Assembly (NCBI GenBank): GCA_030446525.1
Contig: JAUJNC010000079.1
Location: 1 to 18,226, forward strand
From: Armatimonadaceae bacterium
GTDB lineage: Bacteria; Armatimonadota; Armatimonadia; Armatimonadales; Armatimonadaceae
Length of the DNA: 18,226 nt
Direction: 5' to 3'
Positions 1 to 6,030 of the stretch are shown in pieces (position 1 is the stretch's first letter; the number at the start of each line of letters is the position of its first letter). The notes beneath the pieces are model-generated. The model saw only the letters and a program-made list of their open reading frames with translations, made no database searches and was not told the origin of the DNA. A program made the translations under genes and the position numbers.

Positions 1-70
1 GGCCGGCGGCGCGCCCCCGGGGTGCTTAAAAAACGTGCGCCGCGCAAATATCGGCCCGGGCCCGTTAAAT

Positions 71-108
71 GGGGGGGCGGGGCCGGGGGGGGGGGGTCGT
101 TGGGGGGG
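71..108. repeat. G-run tract (possible G-quadruplex or assembly artefact)
   Basis: Four G runs (71-77, 79-82, 85-96, 102-108) lie within 38 bases, with matching C runs near 120. Such a tract could form a G-quadruplex. It sits at the window edge, where long homopolymers also raise doubt about sequence accuracy. The first 220 bases hold no gene I can support. Confidence 0.5.
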
Positions 109-223
109 TCAACACCTGGCCCCCCCACCTCCGAATCTCGCCCACGCGCGCGGAGCCTTGGACTTAACTTCCCCCGAAAACGGGGGAAGTTCGTCGAGCC
201 CCCCCGCGCGCAGGAACCCGGCT

Positions 224-665
224 ATGCCGCGTCGAAAAGCGGCCAGGGAACAGGGGGACACACGGCAGGTACGATGATTGGGAGAAGTTCCGGCGCACGA
301 TGCGCCCGGCCAAGGAGCCGATGGTCACGCTCCAGACGCGCGGCACGGCCCTGATGAACAAGGCGGCGTTCGAGATGCTGGGCAAGCCCGCCGGGGTGGA
401 ATTGTTTTGGAGCAAGGAACACCGGGTGATGGGGATGCGCCCCGCCCACCCGCAAGCCCCCGATGCTTACCCGGTCCGCAAGCCGACGAAGGCAGATGCG
501 GCCCTGGTGTCGATCCAGAAGTTCCGCGTCGTGTACGGTCTCGACCGGAGCGTCTCGCGCCGCTACCGGCCCAAGCTGGTGGAGGGCACTATGTACATCG
601 ACATCGAGGAGCCCATCGAGGAGGCCGTCAGCCCGCGACGACGGGACGGGACGGCCGCGCGCTGA
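224..665 (+). pseudogene. conserved hypothetical protein, AbrB-like N-terminal pattern, probable 1-nt frameshift
   Basis: The intact part runs from ATG 300 to 665 (121 aa). Its stretch from MVTLQTRG through KEHRVMGMRP resembles the beta-strand layout of AbrB/MazE-type swapped-hairpin domains; this is a resemblance, not an identification. The frame stays open upstream of ATG 300 and reads YDDWEKFRRT directly before it, which looks like real protein, but no start codon exists in that frame back to a stop at 165. A better start is ATG 224, with AGGAA 7 bases upstream, in another frame. Skipping one base, most simply in the G5 run at 253-257, joins the two into one protein of about 146 residues. 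The function is unknown. The error may be a real mutation or a homopolymer miscall. Confidence 0.6.
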
Positions 666-873
666 GTAGCGGCGACACCAGACCACGCCTTTTGAACGCG
701 CCTTCGAAAGCGCAAAAAAGCCTTAAGAATGTCACGGCGTTACACGAAGGTCAGTAACTCCCAAAATGGCCAAAGTCCAGGTAGTCATGTTCAACAATTT
801 CTTAATACAATTCGGAAGTCGGTCGGGCAGAATACAAGCAGCTGGAATGTAGAACATTTTTTCGTGCCAACGC

Positions 874-903
874 TTGACAACCTGGAAGTAGTTCAACTAT
901 AAT
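874..903 (+). promoter_or_regulatory. consensus sigma70-type promoter
   Basis: TTGACA at 874-879 and TATAAT at 898-903 are both perfect, with an 18-base spacer. Transcription would start near 910 and run right into the 550-base leader region before the secreted protein gene. Confidence 0.75.
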
Positions 904-1458
904 CGCGGCGGTGGCAATGAGGCTGCCGGTGACGGGTTGCTAAATCGCCTTTTCTGGCTGTCTTCCGCTCTGGAAGGAGTAACCGGCTATGCGCTCTGGA
1001 CGGTGTCGTCCTGATCCGCGTGTGTCAGCACCCTTGCCCATATGGGCGGGCGGTTGCCGTTCTGTCTCTGGTCGCGTGTTCACCACTGTCTTTTCATCGA
1101 GCACCCTCTGCAAGCATCACGCTAATCCAGAAGCTTTCCCGTTCAAGGCTCAGATAAGTGCCACAACAACGCGCGTTGCAACGCGCGTTGGGGCTGTTAC
1201 GCGTCGTGCATCTCGTCACGCCGGCTCTCGCGCCCCACCAGAAACAACAAATAACACAATGCCACCCTCCTCTTGTCTTTGGCGAAATAAGGAGGGCTGA
1301 CTGTCTCGTCGATTTCTGGGAAAGAACTGACGCTCCTATGAAACCTTATCTCCTCATCTGATGGAGACATGGCTCTCACTCAAGGTCAAGTGCTTTGCAA
1401 CTCACAAATCTTAGCAACGGGATCTAGACGAAAACGGTAACCAGTCACCGTAGGAGGA
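904..1458 (+). other. long structured leader or unassigned AT-richer region
   Basis: No convincing gene is seen from 666 to 1458. After the promoter, GCCGGT (925-930) can pair with ACCGGC (982-987), enclosing a CTTCC/GGAAG hairpin (962-976). This hairpin overlaps the ribosome-binding-like AAGGAG before ATG 989. The frame from 989 (103 codons) is basic and unlike any family I know, so I do not call it. At 1167-1190 the 12-base palindrome CAACGCGCGTTG occurs twice in direct tandem and could be an operator or a hairpin. The region may be the 5' leader of the gene at 1468 or a separate untranslated RNA. Confidence 0.35.
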
Positions 1459-1467
1459 ATGAAACTG

Positions 1468-1989
1468 ATGATGGCTCACGTTGTGCGCTGGCTAAGCCAG
1501 ACGTGTCTTCTCGCTCTTCTGCTTGCCCTGGTTCTGGCAGGCACCACTCGTCAGGTAAACGCACAATACGTGCAAATACCCCAAAATGCTTCTACCTCGT
1601 TTGCATCGAACCCTCAAAGCATGTCAAGTTTCCCAACGCGCAACCCGCAGTCACCAGGTGCATACAATGAGCCTGGGCCTTGGGGGCCAGTGGTTTGGGA
1701 AATCTATGATAGTGAAGGGCGCATAGCTGCCACTGAGACTTCTCCAAGAGGTTGGAGCGTGGAAACATCGTACTATTACGATCCCATTACGATGGATTGG
1801 TACAATGCCTTTACTGTTTACGCACCTTCCACATACGTACCTAACTATCCGCCTTACGGAGGCCCAACTGAATTCCCAACAGCAGGCGTTACCTTCCATC
1901 TATCATGGGGGTGGTGGGGCGATCATGGCGGCGGTTATGTTGGATGGGACCCGTATTTTAGCCAGAGCTTCACTGTCGTCGCAAATTAG
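1468..1989 (+). CDS. small secreted protein of unknown function
   Basis: The product is 173 aa. A basic start and the hydrophobic run LLALLLALVLAG are followed by VNA-Q, a good signal peptidase I site near residue 32, so the protein is exported. The mature part is rich in Tyr, Trp, Pro and Gly, with a WGWWGDHGGGYVGWDPY patch near the C-terminus, suggesting a small extracellular beta-rich domain. I do not recognise a family and see no LPXTG or PEP sorting tail. ATG 1459 lies only one base after AGGAGG (1452-1457); ATG 1468 gives normal spacing of about 10 and is preferred. The gene is clearly less GC-rich than the rest of the window. A short AGGCCG/CGGCCT hairpin follows it. Confidence 0.75.
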   Translation: MMAHVVRWLSQTCLLALLLALVLAGTTRQVNAQYVQIPQNASTSFASNPQSMSSFPTRNPQSPGAYNEPGPWGPVVWEIYDSEGRIAATETSPRGWSVETSYYYDPITMDWYNAFTVYAPSTYVPNYPPYGGPTEFPTAGVTFHLSWGWWGDHGGGYVGWDPYFSQSFTVVAN

Positions 1990-1992
1990 CTG

Positions 1993-2018
1993 AGGCCGGG
2001 TCATAAATCATGCGGCCT
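1993..2018 (+). terminator. weak hairpin after the secreted protein gene
   Basis: AGGCCG (1993-1998) pairs with CGGCCT (2013-2018), followed by TTCAAG. The stem is short and has no real T tract, so termination is uncertain. Confidence 0.3.
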
Positions 2019-2086
2019 TCAAGAACGGTTTGAGGCCGACATTGAAGTCAAGGCCATGCTGAGGCGGTACCAAAGCGCCAGCGTCT

Positions 2087-2147
2087 GGCTCCACGCTTGT
2101 CAACAGGGCCTTCTGGCAGGTGACGCTTTCGCCGGAGCAGGGCACAA
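2087..2147. repeat. 61-bp imperfect direct repeat, copy A
   Basis: This block matches 17607-17667 in the same orientation at 56 of 61 positions; the five mismatches cluster in the middle (2105-2119). On the minus strand it contains TTGACA, the -35 hexamer used at the right copy, but here no TATACT follows 17 bases later. It could be an attachment-site half, or a genome-dispersed upstream element that has lost its promoter function. Confidence 0.8.
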
Positions 2148-2148
2148 A

Positions 2149-2180
2149 GACGAGGGCCGGGAGAGATCCCGGCCCTCGTC
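2149..2180 (-). terminator. strong hairpin downstream of the minus-strand unknown gene
   Basis: A perfect 14-bp stem (2149-2162 with 2167-2180) and a GAGA loop lie 37 bases past the stop of the minus-strand gene ending at 2217. The minus-strand tail after the stem is only CTTTG, so this is a strong stem with a weak U tract. Confidence 0.6.
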
Positions 2181-2216
2181 GCGCGTCGGTGCGGCAGCCG
2201 CGCCCCTGCCCCTGTT

Positions 2217-2741
2217 TTACTCGCTTTCCTGCGGGAACAGATAATGCGGCCCGGACCGGGTTTCCGCCGCGGGCAGGGCGCGCAGCACCTCGGCGGCACG
2301 CAGGTACGCGGCCAGGGCCGCGCCCGAGAGGCCATATACCCGCTCTGCGTCGCGGGCGACGCTGTAGCCGGGGTCGTCTTCCCGCGTGAAGGGTTCGCAG
2401 TCCATCATCTCGGCGATGTAGAGCGCGAGCAGGCGCGGCTCCTGCCGGGCGGCGGAGTCCGGGTTGTGAGTCCGTGCCGTGGCGTCGTTGACCACGAACT
2501 CGAAGGACCGGCTGCGCTCCACGTCGGAGAGGGTGCAGTAGGCGCGGGCGAGGCACAGGGCTTCCTCCGCGTGCCGGCGCATGTGGGCGGGCAGGTCGCC
2601 CAAGACGAGCTGCACGGCGGCTTCCAAGAGGTGGCGCTTGTGCCCGAGCGCCGGCCAGGGCATGAGCTCGGGCGGTTCGTTCGTCGTCTGCTCTGTGGCC
2701 GCAACCTCTTGCGGCCGGTCGGTGTCTGAAGATTGTCGCAC
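2217..2741 (-). CDS. hypothetical protein, largely helical
   Basis: This 174-aa protein starts at GTG (complement of 2739-2741), with AAGGAG about 7 bases upstream. The first 28 residues are polar and probably disordered (TDRPQEVAATEQTTNEPPE). The rest is predicted helical, with many Ala, Leu, Arg and Glu, and includes ALCLARAYCTL and LALYIAEMMDC. No catalytic motif, signal peptide or membrane segment is visible and I do not recognise the family. It is the last of three minus-strand genes leading away from the divergent promoter at 3514-3542 and is followed by a strong hairpin. Its place at the element's left edge suggests an accessory role. Confidence 0.7.
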   Translation of the reverse strand: MRQSSDTDRPQEVAATEQTTNEPPELMPWPALGHKRHLLEAAVQLVLGDLPAHMRRHAEEALCLARAYCTLSDVERSRSFEFVVNDATARTHNPDSAARQEPRLLALYIAEMMDCEPFTREDDPGYSVARDAERVYGLSGAALAAYLRAAEVLRALPAAETRSGPHYLFPQESE

Positions 2742-2852
2742 AACGATTCTCCTTCGTCGGTTGATGGTTGTGTGGTCTCCGGGTCTGCCGCTCTGTCGGC
2801 GGCTTGGGGGATGGCCAGGGGGACTCTCACCTCCCCCCGGCCATTTCCTTTG

Positions 2853-3233
2853 TCAGTTGCCGAAGTCGGCCTCGCGGGCCGCGAGGAACGCCTCCTTCCC
2901 GGCGAATCCCCGCGCGGGGGCGGTCGCGAAGCACGCCGCGAGGCGCAGCGCCTTCTCGACTTCGGCGGCGAGCCGCGCGCCGTGCTTGCACACCTGCCAG
3001 CGGCCGTAGGCTTCGCAGTCACAGGACACGCCGGCGACCTTGGCGCCGCTCACGGCCACATCCAGCGTGTAGACCAGCGGGCGGCCCTTCGCCCTTCGCT
3101 CGGCGTGCTCGCGGGTCGGCGTCACGCAGTCGAAGCGGCCGGGGACGCGCCCCCACGGGTGGAAGCTGTACCCGTCTTCGAGCAGGCCGCCGGCCCGCTC
3201 GCCGATGCGCTTGATAACTTCTGCTCTTTCCAC
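2853..3233 (-). CDS. small SWIM zinc-finger protein
   Basis: The product is 126 aa from a GTG start, with AAGGA about 8 bases upstream. C71-x-C73-x8-C82-x-H84 (in SCDCEAYGRWQVCKHGA) fits the SWIM zinc-finger pattern CxCx(n)CxH. It is preceded by a strand-rich segment (RPLVYTLDVAVSGAKVAGVS) and followed by helices, as in SWIM domains that bind DNA or proteins. The protein has nothing else: no helicase, transposase or MULE domain, so it is a stand-alone SWIM protein like those in many phage and plasmid accessory regions. Its partner cannot be read from sequence. It lies between a 174-aa unknown and a 50-aa protein, probably in one minus-strand transcript. Confidence 0.8.
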   Translation of the reverse strand: MERAEVIKRIGERAGGLLEDGYSFHPWGRVPGRFDCVTPTREHAERRAKGRPLVYTLDVAVSGAKVAGVSCDCEAYGRWQVCKHGARLAAEVEKALRLAACFATAPARGFAGKEAFLAAREADFGN

Positions 3234-3238
3234 TCGTC

Positions 3239-3267
3239 TTGTCCTTTCCTTCGCGGGTTGTTATAAT
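3239..3267 (+). promoter_or_regulatory. candidate promoter antisense to the SWIM gene leader
   Basis: TTGTCC (3239-3244), 17 bases, then perfect TATAAT (3262-3267). A transcript would start near 3274 and meet the terminator ending at 3331, giving an RNA of about 60 nt. The -35 is only a partial match. Confidence 0.4.
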
Positions 3268-3294
3268 CAGGTGTCCACCTTCGCGGGTGGTTGG

Positions 3295-3331
3295 CCGGCC
3301 GCAGGAGAGTCCACCTCCTGCGGCCGGTTTT
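3295..3331 (+). terminator. intrinsic terminator, plus-strand polarity
   Basis: A perfect 13-bp stem (3295-3307 with 3315-3327), a 7-base loop and TTTT at 3328-3331. The T tract is on the plus strand although the genes on both sides are on the minus strand, so it serves either a short plus-strand RNA or acts weakly in both directions after the 50-aa gene. Confidence 0.7.
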
Positions 3332-3332
3332 G

Positions 3333-3485
3333 TCACTCCTCGGCGTCCGGGTCGTCCCACAGGACCCAGCCCAGCGTCTCGATATAGGCCGCCGCACTCT
3401 GCAGGCTGGTGAACCCGCTGATGCTGCGCCCCGGCGCCTTCACGGTGAAACTCGTCTCTCCGAACTGCTTGATGGTTGCGAACAT
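3333..3485 (-). CDS. 50-aa conserved-looking small protein
   Basis: ATG is the complement of 3483-3485 and TGA the complement of 3333-3335; GGAGG lies about 9 bases upstream of the ATG. The product starts MFATIKQFGETSFTVKAPGR and ends in an acidic DDPDAEE. A two-strand start and one helix (LQSAAAYIETLGWVLW) suggest a small alpha/beta fold. It is the first gene after the minus-strand promoter at 3514-3542, whose start site would lie near 3507, so it would be strongly transcribed. Short proteins directly behind a phage-type divergent promoter are often regulators or inhibitors, but nothing here proves that. Confidence 0.65.
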   Translation of the reverse strand: MFATIKQFGETSFTVKAPGRSISGFTSLQSAAAYIETLGWVLWDDPDAEE

Positions 3486-3511
3486 CGTCTGCACCCTCCG
3501 TGTTTGATACT

Positions 3512-3585
3512 TTATTGTATATCATTTCGAATACGCTGTCAAGGGTTTGGTGGCTTGACAGATATTTTATTTTGCAATACAATAA
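3512..3585. promoter_or_regulatory. divergent promoter pair with mirrored operator half-sites
   Basis: Minus strand: TTGACA (complement of 3537-3542), 17-base spacer, TACAAT (complement of 3514-3519). Plus strand: TTGACA 3555-3560, 17-base spacer, TACAAT 3578-3583. TTATTGTAT (3512-3520) is the exact reverse complement of ATACAATAA (3577-3585), so both -10 boxes sit inside the same 9-base sequence in inverted orientation. One regulator binding this sequence would control both promoters at once. The RHH protein encoded at 3601 is the obvious candidate. Confidence 0.8.
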
Positions 3586-3600
3586 CCGGGAGGTGATATC

Positions 3601-3867
3601 ATGCCACCGCGGGTAGTGACTACGGTTCGATTGACGCCAGAAGGGAGACGAGCTTTGGACCTGCTGGCGGAGCGCATGGGGATGACACAGGCGGCGACAA
3701 TTGAGCTTGCCGTCCGGAATCTTGCCAAGCGCGAACGCATAGACCTGAGCGATACTGATGCGAAGCAAGAAGAGGGGGCAAAAACGGCCAGCTACAAGAT
3801 TGTAGTTCGGGAGGAACCCGACACTAAACCGGCCTACAAAGTCTACCGCCCGAAACACGAGGAATGA
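3601..3867 (+). CDS. ribbon-helix-helix regulator (likely autoregulator of the divergent promoter)
   Basis: The product is 88 aa. Residues 5-45 (VVTTVRLTPEGRRALDLLAE and on to IELAVRNLAKRE) give the RHH pattern: one beta strand with alternating polar residues, then two helices joined by a GMTQAATI turn. The C-terminal half is charged and ends in YKVYRPKHEE. RHH proteins bind DNA as dimers through the paired N-terminal strands. A strong GGGAGGTGAT lies 3 bases before the ATG, and the -10 box is only about 17 bases upstream, so the leader is very short. Its position next to two promoters with mirrored -10 sequences suggests that it represses both. It could also be an antitoxin, but no toxin directly follows. 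Confidence 0.75.
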   Translation: MPPRVVTTVRLTPEGRRALDLLAERMGMTQAATIELAVRNLAKRERIDLSDTDAKQEEGAKTASYKIVVREEPDTKPAYKVYRPKHEE

Positions 3868-4006
3868 CAAACATTCGCCGTGATAGCGCGGGAAGCCCGG
3901 AGGGTGCGGCGAGTGAACAATGCAGGCGCCCCCCAAGCCCCGCCGAGCCCAAGAGATCGAGAAGAGGCGTTTAAGTACACATGAAAAGGCCGCAGGGAGG
4001 GAAACC

Positions 4007-4285
4007 ATGACCGTGACCATTGACCTGGCGCCCGAGACCGAACAGGCGATTCGGGCCGACGCCCAGGCGCGGGGCGTGGCCGAGGCGGAGCTGCTGCGCG
4101 CCTTGGTCGAGCGGGCGTACCCGCGGCAACGGCATCTGCCGCCACCCGGCTTCGCCGCACACCTGAGAGAGGCCCGCGAAAAGGGCGGCGACACCCGCGA
4201 CGGGGGCCAGATCGTGCGCGACTTGCGTGCCGAGTGGCGGGGACGCGACGAGCGGCTAGGGATCGGCGCGGGCCGCGAAAAGTAG
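4007..4285 (+). CDS. RHH-like antitoxin of a VapBC-type pair
   Basis: The 92-aa protein begins MTVTIDLAPETEQAIRADAQ, an RHH-type DNA-binding N-terminus, followed by a helix with RALVERAY. The C-terminal half (LPPPGFAAHLREAREKGGDT and beyond) is charged and probably unfolded until it wraps the toxin, as in VapB and similar antitoxins. ATG 4007 is chosen because GGGAGGG lies 5 bases upstream; the frame is open back to ATG 3920, but that part is low-complexity and has no ribosome-binding site. The toxin gene starts five bases after its stop. The 139 bases between 3867 and 4007 hold no clear promoter, so it may be cotranscribed with the RHH gene at 3601. Confidence 0.8.
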   Translation: MTVTIDLAPETEQAIRADAQARGVAEAELLRALVERAYPRQRHLPPPGFAAHLREAREKGGDTRDGGQIVRDLRAEWRGRDERLGIGAGREK

Positions 4286-4290
4286 CCGCC

Positions 4291-4731
4291 GTGACACTGG
4301 GGAAGGCGCTCGCGGGCGTGTCCCGGCTCGCCATAGACAGCTCGGCCTTCATCGACTACGCCGAGGCTGCCCCGCGCGCCATCAAGCCGCTCGCGCGTAT
4401 CTTCGAGCGCATTGGCTCTGGCACGCTGGAGGGCGTCACGGCCACGCTCTCGTTGACGGAAGTGCTGACGCACGCGGCGGGCGACGCGGCGGCGGGGGGG
4501 CAGTACGAGGCGCTATTGGCTTCGGTGCGGCTGGTGCCCGCCAGCGAAGACATCGCCCGCACAGCAGCCCTGCTCCGCACCCGCTACCGACTGGCGACAC
4601 CCGACGCGATCCATCTCGCTACCGCCCTGGAAACGGGGTGCCAAGCCTTCCTGACGAGCGACGCGGGCGACTTCCTACGCGCATCGGGCGAGCTGCGAGT
4701 CATCGTGCCCGCCAAATTGACCGACACATGA
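4291..4731 (+). CDS. vapC: PIN-domain ribonuclease toxin (VapC family)
   Basis: From GTG 4291 the product is 146 aa, the usual VapC size. The four acidic PIN residues are visible: D16 in LAIDSSAFIDY, E57 in SLTEVLT, D105 in ATPDAIHLATA and D124 in FLTSDAGDF. VapC toxins are metal-dependent RNases that cut tRNA or rRNA and are blocked by the cognate antitoxin, here encoded just upstream. The frame is open from ATG 4234, but that start would overlap the antitoxin by 52 bases and add a basic tail absent from the family, so GTG 4291 is preferred. The stop overlaps the next ATG (ATGA at 4728-4731), so a third protein is translationally coupled to the toxin. Confidence 0.88.
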   Translation: MTLGKALAGVSRLAIDSSAFIDYAEAAPRAIKPLARIFERIGSGTLEGVTATLSLTEVLTHAAGDAAAGGQYEALLASVRLVPASEDIARTAALLRTRYRLATPDAIHLATALETGCQAFLTSDAGDFLRASGELRVIVPAKLTDT

Positions 4732-5279
4732 ACGAGAACGGTAACGCTGCCGGCGACACTGTTACCGCTAGTGAAGCGGCGGCCCGGCTCGGCATCCCTT
4801 TGCCGCGGCTGATGCGCCTGCTCAGGCGCCCTGAGTTCGCCCCTCATGTCGGCAAAGGCGAGAGGGAAACCAGGACGGGAACGCGAACGGTAACGGTCGT
4901 AAGCGTTAGCGTAATGCCGGCGCTGCGAACCGCGACAGAGGAACACAAACACGAACAGAACGGCCCGGAGCGTTACCGTCCCGATGACGCGGCGGCGCGC
5001 ATGCAGTTGAGCGTCGTGTACGAGACCTTGCTGCGCGAAAAAGACGCCCGGATAGCAGACCTGGCGGCCGCCCTGGAGCACGAACGGGAGAGCCACCGGA
5101 GGACGCAGACGCTGCTCGCCCTGGCACCGCCGCAGGCACCGACAGAAACAGGGCCAGGCGCCCCGGAGAGCGGCGCGACGGTTGAAAGCGGGGGATGCAC
5201 CGAGCCGGCCCAAAGCGAGGCGCAGGAGCGCGAAACGCGCCGGGCGTGGTGGCAGTTCTGGAGACGGGAGGAGGCTTAG
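4728..5279 (+). CDS. helix-turn-helix plus coiled-coil protein coupled to VapBC
   Basis: The product is 183 aa. Residues 11-36 (TVTASEAAARLGIPLPRLMR onward) form a MerR/excisionase-type helix-turn-helix. A basic linker follows, then a predicted coiled coil of about 45 residues around YETLLREKDARIADLAAALE, a Pro/Gly/Glu-rich stretch, and a tail RRAWWQFWRREEA. Plasmid Par/DUF536-type proteins and similar actinobacterial proteins share this order of HTH, coiled coil and aromatic basic tail, so a role in plasmid-like segregation or regulation is possible; the membership is my inference. ATG 4728 is used because it overlaps the vapC stop (ATGA). Four copies of CGGTAAC or its complement lie inside the 5' half of the gene. 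Confidence 0.7.
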   Translation: MNENGNAAGDTVTASEAAARLGIPLPRLMRLLRRPEFAPHVGKGERETRTGTRTVTVVSVSVMPALRTATEEHKHEQNGPERYRPDDAAARMQLSVVYETLLREKDARIADLAAALEHERESHRRTQTLLALAPPQAPTETGPGAPESGATVESGGCTEPAQSEAQERETRRAWWQFWRREEA

Positions 5280-5282
5280 ACA

Positions 5283-5999
5283 GTGGCGTTGTTCAAAGGA
5301 CAAGACGCGGACCTTCCGTTGCCGACGCAGCTATATCAGGTCGCCGCGCCCCCCATAGGATGGCAGGATAACCCGCAACTGCTGGAAGGCACGGAATTGG
5401 AGACCTGGCTCCGGCGGGCAGTAGGAGAGACAACGTGGGACAGTCCCGTGCAGTGGGTGGAAGGGCTTGACGTAAACAAGGGGCCTGCCTGGGAAACCCG
5501 GTTGGCAAAGGTGACGGCCAAACCGGCGCAGCTGCGCGACGATTGGCGCGCGAACTTGCATCTTCTGGCCCGCATCTACGAGCTTAATCGCCGGTTCCTC
5601 GATGAGAAAGCAGACAACGAGCGGCATCAGCAGGGTGACACCATCTTTACGCTTAGCGGACTACTCGAAGACAACGTCCCCGTGGGTATTGGCGTGAGGT
5701 ACGTTCCGGGTGGTCATTTTAGGGGCTTGTTTCACGAGCGGGACCAATGGTTCCGGACATCAGAAATTGAAATCGAAGAAAAGATAAAGGGCGGCGTCAT
5801 CTACCTGAATGCCTGGGTGCTGATGGCACTCCGAGATATAGCCAAGGCTGATACGCCCGTCTCCCGGTGCCCTGAGTGCAAGAGCGCGTTCGTTATCACG
5901 CGGGTGGGGCAAACCTTTTGCAGTCACCGCTGCGCTAATCGAGCAGGTATGCGGCGGCGCCGAACCGAACAGAAAAGAGTGTTATCGAAATCCGCTTGA
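5283..5999 (+). CDS. C-terminal zinc-ribbon protein, CGNR/ABATE-like finger
   Basis: The product is 238 aa from GTG 5283, three bases after the previous stop, with GGAGGAGG about 10 bases upstream. The C-terminus holds C196-x2-C199-x13-C213-x3-C217 and then GMRRRRTEQKR. This resembles the CGNR-type zinc finger at the end of ABATE-domain proteins, followed by a basic DNA- or RNA-binding tail. The first 190 residues (with WLRRAVGETTWDSPVQWVEG and FTLSGLLEDNVPVGIGVRYV) are a globular alpha/beta region that I cannot place. A regulatory nucleic-acid-binding role fits best. It closes the vapBC-HTH cluster. Its stop TGA is embedded in the -35 hexamer of the next promoter, so the two units abut without spare DNA. 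Confidence 0.7.
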   Translation: MALFKGQDADLPLPTQLYQVAAPPIGWQDNPQLLEGTELETWLRRAVGETTWDSPVQWVEGLDVNKGPAWETRLAKVTAKPAQLRDDWRANLHLLARIYELNRRFLDEKADNERHQQGDTIFTLSGLLEDNVPVGIGVRYVPGGHFRGLFHERDQWFRTSEIEIEEKIKGGVIYLNAWVLMALRDIAKADTPVSRCPECKSAFVITRVGQTFCSHRCANRAGMRRRRTEQKRVLSKSA

Positions 6000-6024
6000 C
6001 ACGATGACACAACACGGTTATAAT
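5996..6024 (+). promoter_or_regulatory. perfect sigma70-type promoter for leader RNA/replication operon
   Basis: TTGACA 5996-6001, exactly 17 bases, TATAAT 6019-6024. The -35 includes the stop codon of the zinc-ribbon gene. The start site would be near 6031. No other promoter is evident before the operon starting at 6317. Confidence 0.85.
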
Positions 6025-6030
6025 ATGTGC

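Noticed and set aside
222..686. 154-codon minus-strand open frame
   Set aside because: Antisense to the conserved left-flank gene and Arg/His-rich, with no ribosome-binding site.
925..987. cyclic-di-GMP or another known riboswitch
   Set aside because: The conserved core bases of the classes I can recall are absent; only generic pairing is seen.
989..1300. 103-codon frame after an AAGGAG and a consensus promoter
   Set aside because: Promoter and ribosome-binding site are good, but the product has no protein-like pattern; kept as part of the leader region instead of a gene.
3920..4006. longer antitoxin starting at ATG 3920
   Set aside because: No ribosome-binding site and a low-complexity extension; ATG 4007 has GGGAGGG and starts at the RHH strand.
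3019..4473. 484-codon minus-strand open frame
   Set aside because: It crosses the SWIM gene, the divergent promoter, the RHH gene and vapBC; composition changes along it and is Arg/Gly-rich, typical of antisense frames in GC-rich DNA.
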